A program made the translations under genes and the position numbers. From NCBI GenBank assembly GCA_022495995.1, contig JAFEMH010000743.1, positions 232,001-296,000 on the forward strand: DNA of 64,000 bases, in the 5' to 3' direction. Under the pieces are notes generated by a model, which saw only the letters and a program-made list of their open reading frames with translations, was not told where the DNA came from and did not search any database. This stretch comes from Adenophora triphylla var. japonica. Its lineage: Eukaryota; Streptophyta; Magnoliopsida; Asterales; Campanulaceae. Positions 52,111 to 63,787 of this stretch are shown here, piece by piece; position 1 is the first letter of the stretch; every line of letters starts with the position of its first letter.

Positions 52111-53072
52111 GACATAAAAGTAAAGAACGGGGCCGGAACGCCGTTTTAACCCGAGATTACTTCTCTTACGGGAGAGAAGATGATCTTGGACTAAAACGTA
52201 TCGGACCCCGTAGACGGTGTGACATCTACATTTTAATGATTTTCGACCGAAACGGTTGTAGCAATTGATGCGTAAACCGAGACGGAATGAGTGTTTAGGG
52301 AGAGAGAGTGTTATCTATGGCTAGGGGTTGACTCTTTTGACTCGGTTGACGTATACGGGATACGATTTAGTGTTTGGAAGGGTGTTTCGAGTTTGTTTGG
52401 TTCGTGTTTGGTTGAAACACGAGGTTTTCACGCAAATCGAGACAAAATGGGGCTCGGGAGAGGGTGGAAAGGGTTATGCCATGGGCTTTGGGTGAAAATG
52501 TTTAATATTTCCTCTTTCAAATGTTTTGACAGCCCATGTATTTATAGGGTGATTTTGTAAAACGGTCCGGACGGACTTATCCTCAATTTGGGGAGGTTTT
52601 GTGGTATTTTGGAAAATGGTAGGACTTGTTGGCAAAACTGTTTTGTCTGTAAAACTGTCCAGACGGACTGTGACTCAATCTCAGGGGCATTTTGGTCTTT
52701 TCACCTTGAAATCTGATTGATGTTGACTAGAGGGCTTTAGCAAGTGTGCCACGTGCCCCTGTGACTCACCTAGGCTAGGGTTTTCGTCCCGTTATTTTCG
52801 GTTTTGTCTGTTTTTTAAATAACTGTCCGGAAAATGTCCAAAACGCCCCCGAAAAGTGCCGAAAAGTGCATTTTTCAGGAAAAGCTGTACTTTTACGTGT
52901 GATAACGTGTGTTGAGTACACTTTGACGTTGGAATGCACGGGGCAGTCCCGGGACGTCTCGTTGGCTTGAGAACGGGGAGTTTAACGGGTTCAGGTTAAC
53001 CTGGAGCGGGTTAGTTAACGGATTTCGGTTAACTTTTGATGGATTTTGATGATCCGGATTTGGGTACTTACA

Positions 53073-53584
53073 GTGTCATAAAGTGTTTTACTCGCATATT
53101 ATATGGCATGTAACTTTTTATCCTTCTGTTGTCCCAAAACATCTCTTACCGCATAGTCACTTGCATCGCACATGATCCCAAAAGGGAGATCTCAATCCGG
53201 TGATTGCACAATGGGTGCAGAAATTAATGCCACTTTTAACCTGTTCAAAGCCTCAAAACAAAAATCATCAAAAATAAAAGTAGCATCTTTCATTAGTAGA
53301 TTAGTTAAAAGATTGGAAATTTTTGAGAGATCTTTAATAAAACACTGGTAAAAACCGGCATGTTCAAAAAAACTCCTCACGCCCTTAACATTGGTGGGCG
53401 GAGGTAATTCTTAATCACTTAAACCTTTGCCCTTTCTACGTCTATTCCTTTTTTCGGACAACATATGTCCTAGAACAACTTTCTTTACCATGAAATGACA
53501 TTTTTTCCAATTAAGAAGAAGGTTGACCTCTTCACAACGATAAAATAATTTAGACATGTTTTGCAAACACTAATCAAAGGAAAA
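53073..53584 (-). pseudogene. Element D (Athila-type gypsy) RT-RNase H fragment
   Basis: The minus strand reads ...NLLLNWKKCHFMVKKVVLGH, then VRSFFEHAGFYQCFIKDLSK, FIFDDFCFEALNRLKVALIS, APIVQSPD and, after a stop, LPFGIMCDASDYAVRDVLGQ and KLHAIYYASKTLYDT. This is the end of RT and start of RNase H of an Athila-group polyprotein. It is cut at 53073 by the Ogre LTR and at 53584 by element G; the preceding RT part lies at 63788-64000. Confidence 0.82.
53580..53584. repeat. Left target-site duplication of element G
   Basis: gaaaa, repeated at 63788-63792. Joining the two sides restores the Athila RT order. Confidence 0.75.
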
Positions 53585-55173
53585 TGTTGGTGTTATGCCC
53601 TAGGCATATAGTTATTTTTACTCATAACTAATACCGTTATGTAATCGTCTTTACCATTTATAATAGAGAATGTTTATCTTGAGTATTATATGTTTTACAT
53701 GTTTGTTATAATATTATGTGTCCCTAGTTATTGTGAATAACTAGTATAAGTTGGTAATGGATAATCATAGAAATGATTATATGCATGGGGATGCACATTA
53801 CACTTATGGGTACTTGTTAGAGAACGAGGTACTGGACTGACACATCTATGAGATTTATGACATGGTCTATGGTCATATATGTCATGATTAAATCTCATGA
53901 TAGTCGTGTCATTAGAATCCTTAGTACCTGAGATTATCATCGTCTTTCACATGATGAACGTTGTGTTTGATGTAGTCTAACACTATCTTTAATAGGATAG
54001 CAATAATGACTATGTTAGCACGACTGAATTCTTGTAGGGAAGAATGATAAGTCAAGAAGGGATTTGTCCATCGTTAAGAGAGATGTTTCCTTGGGCCCCT
54101 CGATGAATAGTGTTGATGAAATGTGTGGCCACACTCAAGAGATTTGATAGAGATCAAATGCACTTGGATTATCAACATATTCGGAATTGAGAAAGTATTG
54201 AACAATATAAGTTGACGTGGACAATGACTTATGTTCAATATGACATCATGAGACAAAGGTATTGTGACATTGAACTATCAAGGAATCAAGCTTTGATGTT
54301 ATATTAATTGGGTGGACATAATGGTTTGCTAGAGACTACTTTTGTCTTGTGAGATTGATGTTTCAACTCGCTACCAACATAAATATAATTCCTATAGGGT
54401 CACACACAAAGAATGGATTGAAAATGGCTCAAATATGGAACTGTGCAGTCGGGCGACCGCCGAGGGGAATAGTGGGCGACCACCCACAAAGAAGTTCCAA
54501 AAGATAATAATCTGTTTTACAGCTGGGCAACCGCGGGGAGTTGTGGGCGACCGCTCACAAATATTTTCGAAAGATCATAAAAGACTGTACAACTGGGCGG
54601 CCACCGGGAACCTTAGTGGGCGACCGCCCAGCCCCCGTTTTAGCACATCAGATTTTGACTTGGATTAGGGTTTCTTCCTAATTATTAGGAATATTTATAA
54701 AGTATAAATATACCCTTTTGCCTCAGGCAAGACACACGAATTTTAGGGCTTGAGAAACACAAATCTCTTGATTTTGATTACGAATCAAAGATCAAAACAT
54801 CCTAGATTCAATTCCATATCAGCCATAGATTGTTGAAAAGTGTTTCAATAATCAAGGATCATCTAGCAATCCAACAAGATTCGATCTTGGTTCATTCGCG
54901 TATTGATTACCGATAGAGGGTGATTGTTTTATCACCTAAAGATTGAAGGCCTAGCATTGTTGATTCATCACAAGGAAGACCAAAGAAGAAGATCAAAGTT
55001 TCATTCACGATTCAAATCTGAATTACGATTCGTGTAACGAAAAACAAACTCGCAACAAAGGTTGGTAAATCTATATTCATAATTTTAATCTATTCATATT
55101 AGACGGATTCATGGCTAGGGTTTTTGTGTTTATGTTAAATCTTCTGTTGCGCTAGTAACCCCAAAACCCAACA
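53585..55173 (+). mobile_element. Element G (copia, Tork-like), 5' LTR (1589 bp)
   Basis: It starts TGTTGGTGTTATGCCC and ends AAAACCCAACA before the PBS. The 3' LTR is the same length (1589 bp) once element H and its target duplication are removed. It contains three GC-rich repeats at 54448-54635. Confidence 0.9.
54448..54635. repeat. Three GC-rich GGGCGACCGCC repeats in the element G LTR
   Basis: Three units of about 70-75 bp each pair a GGGCGACCGCCGGGGA-like half with a GTGGGCGACCGCCCAC-like near-palindrome, separated by AT-rich spacers. The surrounding LTR is AT-rich, so the block stands out in composition. The 3' LTR copy (60110-60272, 63227-63250) received element H. Confidence 0.8.
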
Positions 55174-55174
55174 G

Positions 55175-55186
55175 TGGTATCAGAGC
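55175..55186 (+). other. Primer-binding site of element G (initiator tRNA-Met)
   Basis: TGGTATCAGAGC one base after the LTR end. Confidence 0.9.
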
Positions 55187-56163
55187 GGCATTTATTCATG
55201 ATTAGGTTAAATTGGCATGCTAGTTATAATTTGATTATATGTTTTAACATGCTATATGATATGGATTGATAATTTTATGTGTATTGTTTTATGAAACAAT
55301 TATATGAGATATAACATGATTATGATTAATAGTTGATTGATGTAATTGATCTTCTACATGGGTTATTGATCTCTTTAATTTGATTAATTAGATTAGTAAT
55401 TTCTCAAATTTCTCAAATTGTTTGTTTAGGATTTGATGTCATATTTAATTTGATTAACATGATTATTTGAATCCTTAAATTTTGAAAATTGAATAATTTT
55501 GTAATTAACAATTTTTATTTGTTACATGATTATATTTATGATCCTAAAGTAGGATATTATGTGAAATCCCATGTTCATGATTATGTACACATAAGTTTCA
55601 TATACAAGCGTGCGATGTTTGTTGCTATATGAAAAAACCTTCTTAAATGTTTAAGTTTTATGCTACCCCTTGATTAGAACACTTGTGATATTCGAGTATT
55701 TTGATGTAGTTTCGACTCAGATGGGTGCATCATTATATCTTAATATGAATCAAGATGAGATAACGGTTGATGTAGTTTCGACTCAGTTGGGTGCATCGTT
55801 CTATGTGTCTCATACGTTTGAAAATGTTGAACTTAATTGATGCTTTCAAAAGAGTTTTGATCCAAGGCATAGATGAGATTAAAACATGTGTTGACATAAG
55901 ATATCTCATAAAAGTTCTAAGAGTCATATATGATATGATTGATAAGTGTTATCTACCTAAATAGCTTGATTTCGAGCATTAACTCAGTTAAACCAAAATC
56001 AAGTGAAATATGGATCTTAGCCCATTATAATTATATGATACATGCTTGTATTTGAAGGTGTATAATTTAGTGGGAGTATTTGTGAAATACATTATTTGTC
56101 TCTTAGATGGTAAATGTTTTTATACTTATATGTGCTCATATTGTTTGTATATCTTATTATAGA
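55187..56163 (+). other. Element G 5' leader
   Basis: About 980 bp, AT-rich and without a convincing ORF. A 31-bp direct repeat starting TTGATGTAGTTTCGACTCAG occurs at 55701-55731 and 55767-55797 with one difference. Confidence 0.65.
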
Positions 56164-56991
56164 ATGGCATCTCACAATAATCAACCCTTGTCGCTGCGTT
56201 CCGTCCTTGAGAAGGACAAGCTCAAAGAGAACGGTACAAACTATTCTGATTAAATCAGAAGCTTAAGAATTGTTCTTAGGCAAAAGAAGAAATTGTACGT
56301 TCTTGACGAACCTATTCCTGCTGAACCCGCTGCCAATGCTTCAAGGGCAGATAAGGAGCAACATAAGAAACATGTTGTTGATTCTAATGATGTTGCTTGC
56401 CTTATGCTTGCCACCATGTTTAAGGCTCTTTAGAAGGACCTTGAACACATGGAAGCTGCTTTTGACCTAGCACAACGCTTAAAGGAAATGTTCCAAGTGC
56501 AAGATAGGCAAGAGAGGTATGATGTGGTGAAGGCTCTTAATGCATGCAAGATGCAAGTGGGGCAGTCAGTTGGTCCTCATGTCCTTAAGATGAAAGGATA
56601 TATTGAGTACCTTGATAGGCATAGGTATCCTATGAGTTTGAAACTTGCAATGGATACGATATTGAATTCATTGCCTGAAAGTTATGGTTATTTCATTATG
56701 AACTATAACATGAGTGGAATGGAGAAAAATATGTCAGAATTGCATGCGATGCTTAAGACTGCAGAGAAAAATATCAAGAAGCCTAGTACCGCAAATGTGT
56801 TAATGGTTAACAGAGGAAAAGGGTTCAAAAAGGAAGGCAACGAAGGTAAAGAAAAGGTTGATAAACCTAAGGCAAAAGTTGCCAATGCCGAAGAGGCAAA
56901 ACCCAAAGTGTCTCAAAAGGATGCAATTTTCTACCATTGCCAAGAGGTTGGTCATTGGAAGCGAAATGCAAGGCTTATAAGGAAGGCCTAA
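56164..56991 (+). pseudogene. Element G gag, decayed
   Basis: From MASHNNQPLSLRSVLEKDKL the frame meets a TAA (near 56252, at the Trp of NYSDW) and a TAG near 56432, then runs open through EAAFDLAQRLKEMFQVQDRQ and SLPESYGYFIMNYNMSGMEK to a zinc knuckle FYHCQEVGHWKRN (about 56930). The first Cys of the knuckle is Tyr and a one-base loss destroys the last Cys. It is copia Gag of the Tork/TNT-like type. Confidence 0.82.
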
Positions 56992-58868
56992 AAGCGAAGA
57001 AGGGCAATACGATTGCTACTGATTCAGGTATCTATATGATAGATATTTTCCTTTCTACTTCTTGTTCTTGGGTATTGGATACCGAATGTGGATCTCACAT
57101 TTGTTTAAATGTGCAAGGACTAAATAATAGAAAGCTACTCAAAGAAGGTGAAGTTGACCTACGTGTGGGGAATGGAGCAAGAGTTGCTGCATTAGTCGTA
57201 GGAACATATGATGTTACTTTACCTAGTAGACTAGTACTTGTTTTGAACAATTGTTATTATATTCCGGATTTGAGTAGGAATATTATTTCTGTTTCTTATT
57301 TGGATAATGAAGGATATAGGTTTCTTATTGAGAATAAGAAGTTTTCTATTTATTTAAATGATATGCTTTATTGTATTGCAAATTCATTTAATGACCTTTA
57401 TATCCTTGATGTTGAGAAACAAAATGATGTTGAAGATATCTATCATGTGAATTAGAAATCTAAACCGAATGATGTGAACAACACGTTCATGTGGCATTGT
57501 CGGCTTGGTCATATAAATGAGAAACGCATTTCTAAATTCCATAAAGATGGACTTTTAGACTCAAATGATTATGAATCATATGAGATATGTGAATCTTGCT
57601 TATTGGGAAAAATGACCAAACCACCTTACACTAAGAGTAGTGAAAGGGCTAGTGACTTATTGGCCCTAGTACATACTGATGTATGTGGACCATTAAGTAG
57701 CATTGCTAGGGAAGGATTTCGATATTTCATTACATTCACTGATGACTTATCAAGATATGGCAATGTCTATATGATGAAGTCCAAAAGTGAAGTGTTTGAG
57801 ATATTTAGAATATTTCAAAATGAAGTACAAAATCAACTTGGCAAAACTATTAAAGTACTTCGATTCGATCGAGGTGACTATTTAAGCTAAGAGTTTGACA
57901 ATCATCTCAAAAACTGTGAAATCGTTTCAGAGTTGACTCCACCCGTAACACCACATTGGAATGGTGTATCTGAGAGGAGGAATAGAACCTTGTTGGACAT
58001 GGTTCATTCGATGATGAGTCAAGTTGACCTTCCTATTTCCTTTTGTGGACATGCATTAGAGACTACTGCGTTCATACTGAACAAAGTCCCTATTAAATCG
58101 GCTCCTAAGACCCCACATGAGATGTGCCATGGAAGAAAATCAAATTTGTCTTTCATGAAGATTTGGGGTTGCGAAGCTTATGTGAAGAGAGTTGTCTCCG
58201 ATAAGTTAGCACCAAAATCTGATAAAGTTGTTTTTGTTGGTTATCCTAAGGAAACTAAAGGATATTATTTTTACAACCGCAATGAGAACAAAGTGTTTGT
58301 TGCTCAATATGGTACCTTTCTTGAAAAAAAGTTTCTCAATAAAGGATCTAGTGGGAGTAAAATTAATCTTGAAGAAGTTCAAGAGCCCGAAAATAACATG
58401 GAACCAAGAGTAGAGACGAAACCAAGTTCACAAGGAGTTGTGAAACCGGTTCAAGATGCACAAGTCCATCGTAGATCGGATAGGATACGATCCAAACCCG
58501 AGAGAGATGGATTTCTCGTATCAGAAATTAATGAAGTGGAAGTCATTGAAAATGACGAACCTACGTCCTATCAAGAGGCGATGTTCACTCCTGATTCGGA
58601 GAAATGGCTAGGAGCCATGGAATCCGAATTACAATTCATGCATGATAATCAAGTTTGGAACTTGATTGATCCACCTGAAAGTGTAAAAACCATAGGGTGC
58701 AAGTCGGTCTTCAAGAAGAAGACCGATATGGATGGGAAGGTGCAAACTTACAAGGCTGGGCTTGTAGCAAAGGGATATATAGACAAATTCATGGTATTGA
58801 CTATGATTAAATCTTTTCGCCACTTGCACTTCAGACTGTCAAGTCATGGTTTCCAAGCCTCTCCATAG
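56992..58868 (+). pseudogene. Element G protease, integrase and RT start, with RT deletion
   Basis: Frame 0 reads protease SWVLDTECGSHICLNVQGL (DTE where DTG is expected), integrase WHCRLGHINEKRI...CESCLLGKM, LVHTDVCGPL, VLRFDRGDYLS and HWNGVSERRNRTLLDM (D, D and E present), then SYQEAMFTPDSEKWLGAMES, WNLIDPPESVKTIGCKSVFK and YKAGLVAKGY, the first motifs of RT. Stops are at 57453 and 57888. The RT sequence then collapses (58790-58868): the catalytic domains including YVDD are missing and RNase H follows directly. Confidence 0.85.
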
Positions 58869-59218
58869 CCGATTCTACAACTGAGGCCGAATAAATAGCG
58901 GCATCCGATGCAGCTAAGGAAGCAGTTTGGATCAAAAAGTTCATTAGTGACTTGAAATTCGTTCCAAGTATCACTAATCTGGTAAAACTTTATTGTGACA
59001 ACAATTGTGTCATTTCCCAAGCAAAGGAACCAAGGTCACATCAATGATCCAAACATATACTTAGACGTTTCCACCTCATTCGAGAATTCATAGAAAGAGG
59101 AGACGTTAAGATATGCAAAGTATCAACTGATGATAACATAGAGGATTCGCTTATAAAGCCCCTCGCACAAGCAAAGCATGATGGTCATGTTAGGTCCATG
59201 GGTATACGACACATATGA
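58869..59218 (+). pseudogene. Element G RNase H, C-terminal part
   Basis: ADSTTEAE*IAASDAAKEAVW, LVKLYCDNNCVISQAKEPRS, HILRRFHLIREFIERGDVKI and DDNIEDSLIKPLAQAKHDGH are read in sequence with two internal stops, ending TGA at 59216-59218. Only the last half of RNase H is present because of the deletion upstream. Confidence 0.82.
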
Positions 59219-59233
59219 GATTGGACCTAGTGC

Positions 59234-59244
59234 AAGTGGGAGAT
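59234..59244 (+). other. Polypurine tract of element G
   Basis: AAGTGGGAGAT just before the 3' LTR. Confidence 0.88.
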
Positions 59245-60272
59245 TGTTGGTGTTATGCCCTAGGCGTATAGTTATTTTGACTCATAACTAATACCATTAT
59301 GTAATTGTCTTTACCATTTATAATAGAGAATATTTATCTTGAGTATTATATGTTTTACATGTTTGTTATAATATTATGTGTCCTTAGTTATTGTGAATAA
59401 CTAGTATAAGTTGGTAATGGATAATTATAGAAATGATTATATGCATGGGGATGCACATTACACTTATGGGTACTTGTTAGATAACGAGGTACTGGACTAA
59501 CCCATCTATGATATTTATGACATGGTCTATGGTCATATATGTCATGATTAAATCTCATGATAGTCGTGTCATTAGAATCCTTAGTACCTGAGATTATCAT
59601 CGTCTTCCACATGATGAACGTTGTGTTTGATGTATTCTAACACTATCTTTAATAGGATAGCAATAAGGACTATGTTGGCACGACTTTATTCTTGTAGGGA
59701 AGAATGATAAGTCAAGATGAGACTTGTCCCTCGTTAAGAGAGATGTTTGCTTGGGGCCCTCGATGAATAGTATTGATGAAATGTGTGGCCACACTCAAGA
59801 GATTTGATAGAGATCAAATGCACTTGGATTATCAACATATTCGGAATTGAGAAAGCATTGAACAATATAAGTTGACGTGGACAATGACTTATGTTCAATA
59901 TGACATCATGAGACAAAGGGATTGTGACATTGATCTATCAAGGAATCAAGCTTTGATGTTATATTAATTGGGTGGACATAATGGCTTGCTAGAGACCACT
60001 TATGTCTTGTGAGATTGATGTTTCAACTCACTACCAACATAAATATAATTCCTATAGGGTCACACACAAAGAATGGATTAAAAATGGCTCAAACATGGAA
60101 TTGTACAACCGGGTGACCGCCGAGGGGAATAGTAGGCGACCGCCCACAAAGAAGTTCCAAAATGTAATAATCCGCTGTACAGCTGGGCGACCACCGGGGA
60201 GTTGTGGGCGACCATTCACAAAGTTTTTCAAAAGAATATAAAAGGTTGTACAACTGGGCGGCCGTCGGGAAC
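59245..60272 (+). mobile_element. Element G, 3' LTR, left part
   Basis: It is homologous to the first 1028 bp of the 5' LTR and interrupted by element H at 60273. Confidence 0.9.
60268..60272. repeat. Left target-site duplication of element H
   Basis: ggaac, matching 63222-63226; the uninterrupted site in the 5' LTR of G has one copy (CCGGGAACCTTAG). Confidence 0.9.
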
Positions 60273-61144
60273 TGATACGAACACGGTTAGGAAAACATCA
60301 AGTGGTTTGGATGGTCCGAAATCACCATCATGTCAATGGATTTTTCATCATTTGAGTGAGAGTTTTCAGCCCTAACCATGGTCTACCCATGGTTCATACC
60401 ATGGCCATGGATTTAAATAAAGACAAGTATAACTTCCAGAATTTCCAGCATTTTTGGTCCAACTTTGTCGGACCACCACAGCCATTACAGATGTCGGATT
60501 TGGGCATATAATATATTTTTGGAAATCCCAATGAGTCTAATTTCAAGCCCAACAAACGGATTGGTAATTGGAAGTTTCTAGAAGAAGTTATGACAGATTT
60601 AGTAAATCTGGGTTTTCTAGATAGGAATTAATATTTTATTTCTAGATTCATGTAACTAGTGTGTTCAAACATTTTGGATTAAATGTATCATATTCCATAC
60701 ATGGAATAGGGAGTTTGAACACACTTTAGGATTTATTATATATTAATTAGGGTGATATTTCTTATGTATTTGAGCACTATATAAACCAAGTGCTTCATCA
60801 TTTGTAATGAATCCAATTTTCATATATGTGAGTGAATTTCTCTTGTTCTTCTTGAACATCATTGAACTTATCAAGTTAGTCTCTTGTGCGTTCAAACTCC
60901 GACTTATCAAACGGATTTCCACCACCGTTTGTGGCATCATTCACCTAGTCCAAGGTTGTCGTTACATTGGGAATGAAGGTCTTGGTTCCACCATTCCATT
61001 TCAATACACTAAGTCCTTGGTTTGCATCACTTGGGGGCGTTGGGTCAAGGTTTCCATCAACTTATCAACAAATCTCCATCTAGAAACGATCTAGGGTTCC
61101 TTTTGGATCGTTGGGTCTTGTCGTTCGGGGCAAGGTTCACATCA
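60273..61144 (+). mobile_element. Element H, 5' LTR (872 bp)
   Basis: It runs from TGATACGAACACGG to GGTTCACATCA, next to a PBS. It is the same length as the 3' LTR and almost identical. It contains ACTATATAAACC (about 60777), a good TATA box. Confidence 0.92.
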
Positions 61145-61146
61145 TT

Positions 61147-61158
61147 TGGTATCAGAGC
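61147..61158 (+). other. Primer-binding site of element H (initiator tRNA-Met)
   Basis: TGGTATCAGAGC two bases after the LTR end. Confidence 0.9.
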
Positions 61159-61249
61159 TTTGGTTCTATTTGAGGTTTCAACTATCCTTTTCTCTTTGTT
61201 TTTTTCAATTGTCTATCTCTTCTACTTCTTCTCAAATTCTATTGATACA

Positions 61250-61272
61250 AAAAAAAAAAAAAAAAAAAAAAA
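61250..61272 (+). repeat. Poly(A) run in element H
   Basis: About 23 consecutive A residues between the PBS and the ORF; a shorter A run follows near 61306-61315. Confidence 0.88.
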
Positions 61273-61408
61273 CTTTAAGATCTCGTTCTTCTTTTGATAA
61301 AAGTAAAAAAAAAAATTGTCTCATTGGAATCATCAATCCGATTCTCGTTTTCGTCAATTTCTTGTTTTCATCAATCCTCGTTTTCATAAATTTTTCTCAC
61401 AAAAAAAT

Positions 61409-62432
61409 ATGTCTCAAAATTTCAAAGTTTTGAAGGAGGAATTCTTGGGTGAGATGGAAAGAGAAATCAAGTTACAAATGGGGCTATTTCATGAGAGGCT
61501 TGATAAGATTGAAAGATCATATTACAAGCAACCTAACCTACCGCCAAAACCAAGAAAGAGAGAAAGAGTCTCTCCATTGCGAGATAAGACAAGACTTGAA
61601 ATTTTGGAGGAGCAATTTTCCAACAAACTTCAAAATATTATTTTTGATCTTGATAGAAAAATTAGAGAGAATCAAAAGAGTGAGAAGAAACACAAGATTG
61701 AGGGAGAAATAGAGCATGAGGAAAAAGAAGAGTGTGTGGGAAGAGAAAACACTATTGATAAAAAAGAGGAGAGTAAGGAAGAAAGAGAGTGTGAAAGAAA
61801 AGAAGAGAGTGTGGAAAAATAAGAGGAAACTGAGAATAAGTGTGTGAGAAAAGAACATGAGATTGAGAGTGAAAAAAGAGTATGAGGAAGGAGAAGAAAT
61901 AGTTGAAAAGGAACAAGATGTTGAGAAAATTGAGGTTTTTGAGAGGATAAAAGTGAATATTGAAAAGGAGGAAAATGTGTGTGAAAAAAAAAATAATAAA
62001 ATTGAGGGTGAAGAGTGTGAAGAATATGTGTTAGTTGTGGAGGAAGGAGATAAACAAGATGAGGAAGTTAGGATGATTGATTTGGAGAGCATCAACGCAA
62101 ATCCTTTGTATAAGGATCCTTTTTATATCTCGAGTCAAAGTGTGTCTCCATTTTTGTTCATTAAAAAAATGATTACTGATTATTTCATTGCTATTCAAGT
62201 CACTGATTGGATGGATATTGTTACGTGTGCTAACAAGTTCAAGGTTTCTCAAGCTTGGAAAGTGATGTTTCGAATGGTGCTAATAGCAAGATCCGATCTC
62301 AAAACAATGTTTAAAATTCGAGGACGAATTTTCTTTAAGAGAGAGGGAATGATACGAACACGGTTAGGAAAACATCAAGTGGTTTGGATGGTCCGAAATC
62401 ACCATCATTTCAATGGATTTTTCATCATTTGA
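61409..62432 (+). pseudogene. Element H charged coiled-coil ORF, running into the 3' LTR
   Basis: From MSQNFKVLKEEFLGEMEREI the frame (to 61822) has an N-terminal helical segment like the start of some gypsy Gag proteins, then becomes extremely Glu/Lys-rich. After a TAA at 61820-61822 and a frameshift near 61875 a second frame continues (KKEYEEGEEIVEKEQDVEKI...) to NPLYKDPFYISSQSVSPFLF, WMDIVTCANKFKVSQAWKVM and FKIRGRIFFKREGMIRTRLG, ending at 62432 inside the LTR. The last block resembles the C-terminus of gypsy polyproteins. I infer an internal deletion that fused the two ends of a polyprotein. No enzyme domain remains. Confidence 0.55.
62337..62349 (+). other. Polypurine tract of element H
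   Basis: AAGAGAGAGGGAA immediately before the 3' LTR. Confidence 0.87.
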
Positions 62433-63221
62433 GTGAGAGTTTTCAGCCCTAACAATGGTCTACCCATGGTTCATACCATGGCCATGGATTTAAATAAAGA
62501 AAAGTATAACTTCCAGAATTTCCAGCATTTTTGGTCCAATTTTGTCGGACCGCCACAGCCATTACAGATGTCGGATTTGGGCATATAATATATTTTTGGA
62601 AATCCCAATGAGTCTAATTTCAAGCCCAACAAACGTATTGGTAATTGGAAGTCTCTAGAAGAAGTTATGGCAGATTTAGTAAATCTGGGTTTTCTAGACG
62701 GGAATTAATATTTTATTTCTAGATTCATGTAACTAGTGTGTTCAAACATTTTGGATTAAATGTATCATATTCCATACATGGAATAGGGAGTTTGAACACA
62801 CTTTAGGATTTATTATATATTAATTAGGGTGATATTTCTTATGTATTTGAGCACTATATAAACCAAGTGCTTCATCATTTGTAATGAATCCAATTTTCAT
62901 ATATGTGAGTGAATTTCTCTTGTTCTTCTTGAACATCTATGAACTTATCAAGTTAGTCTCTTGTGCGTTCAAACTCTGACTTATCAAACGGATTTCCACC
63001 ACTATTTGTGGCGTCATTCACCTAGTCCAAGGTTGTCGTTACATTGGGAACGAAGGTCTTGGTTCCACCATTCCATTTCAATACACTAAGTCCTTGGTTT
63101 GCGTCACTTGGGGGCGTAGGGTCAAGGTTTCCATCAACTTGCCAACAAATCTCCATCTAGAAACGATCTAGGGCTCCTTTTGGATCATTGGGTCTTGTCA
63201 TTCGGGGCAAGGTTCACATCA
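62350..63221 (+). mobile_element. Element H, 3' LTR (872 bp)
   Basis: Partner of 60273-61144 with the same length and few substitutions; ends CACATCA followed by the TSD ggaac. Confidence 0.92.
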
Positions 63222-63226
63222 GGAAC
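63222..63226. repeat. Right target-site duplication of element H
   Basis: ggaac, matching 60268-60272. Confidence 0.9.
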
Positions 63227-63787
63227 CTTAGTGGGCGACCGCCCAGCCCCCGTTTTAGCACATCATATTTTGACTTGGATTAGGGTTTCTTCCTAATTGT
63301 TTGGAATATTTATAAATTATAAATATACCCTTTTGCTTCAGCCAAGACACACAGATTTGAGGGCTTGAGAAACACAAATCTCTTGATTTTGATTACGAAT
63401 CAAAGATTAAAACATCCTAGATTCAATTCCATATCAGCCATAGACTGTTGAAAAGTGTTTCATCAATCAAGGATCATCTAGCACTCCAACAAAATTTGAT
63501 CTTGGTTCGTTTGCGTATGGATTACCGATAGAGGGTGATTGTTTTATCACCTAAAGCTTAAAGGCCTAGCATTATTGATTCATCACAAGGAAGAACAAGG
63601 AAGAAGATCAAAGTTTCGTTGATGATTCAAATCTGAATTACGATTCATGTAACGAAAAACAAAATCGCAACAAAGGTTAGTACATCTATATTCATAATTT
63701 TAATCTATTCATATTAGACAGATTCATGGCTAGGATTTTGCGTTTATGTTAAATCTTCCGCTGCGCTAGTAACCCCAAAACCCAACA
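63227..63787 (+). mobile_element. Element G, 3' LTR, right part
   Basis: It is homologous to the last 561 bp of the 5' LTR of G (CTTAGTGGGCGACC... to AAAACCCAACA). Confidence 0.9.

Larger units (their letters stand above)
51059..53072 (-). mobile_element. Ogre element, 5' LTR (2014 bp)
   Basis: On the minus strand it runs TGTAAGTACCC ... GGGTAATTTCA to the PBS. It holds, from the inner end, four 58-bp tandem units (51166-51345), an AATGA-loop hairpin array (51490-51777), an AAAC-loop hairpin array (51873-52110) and two GTCCGGACGGAC-type palindromes (52563-52578 and 52655-52670). The right flank is Athila coding sequence; the flanking 5-mers of the two Ogre LTRs (atatt and gtgtc) do not match. 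Confidence 0.88.

Noticed and set aside
61250..61272. Poly(A) tail of a LINE or SINE
   Set aside because: No target duplication or LINE/SINE body adjoins; it lies between the PBS and the ORF of element H.
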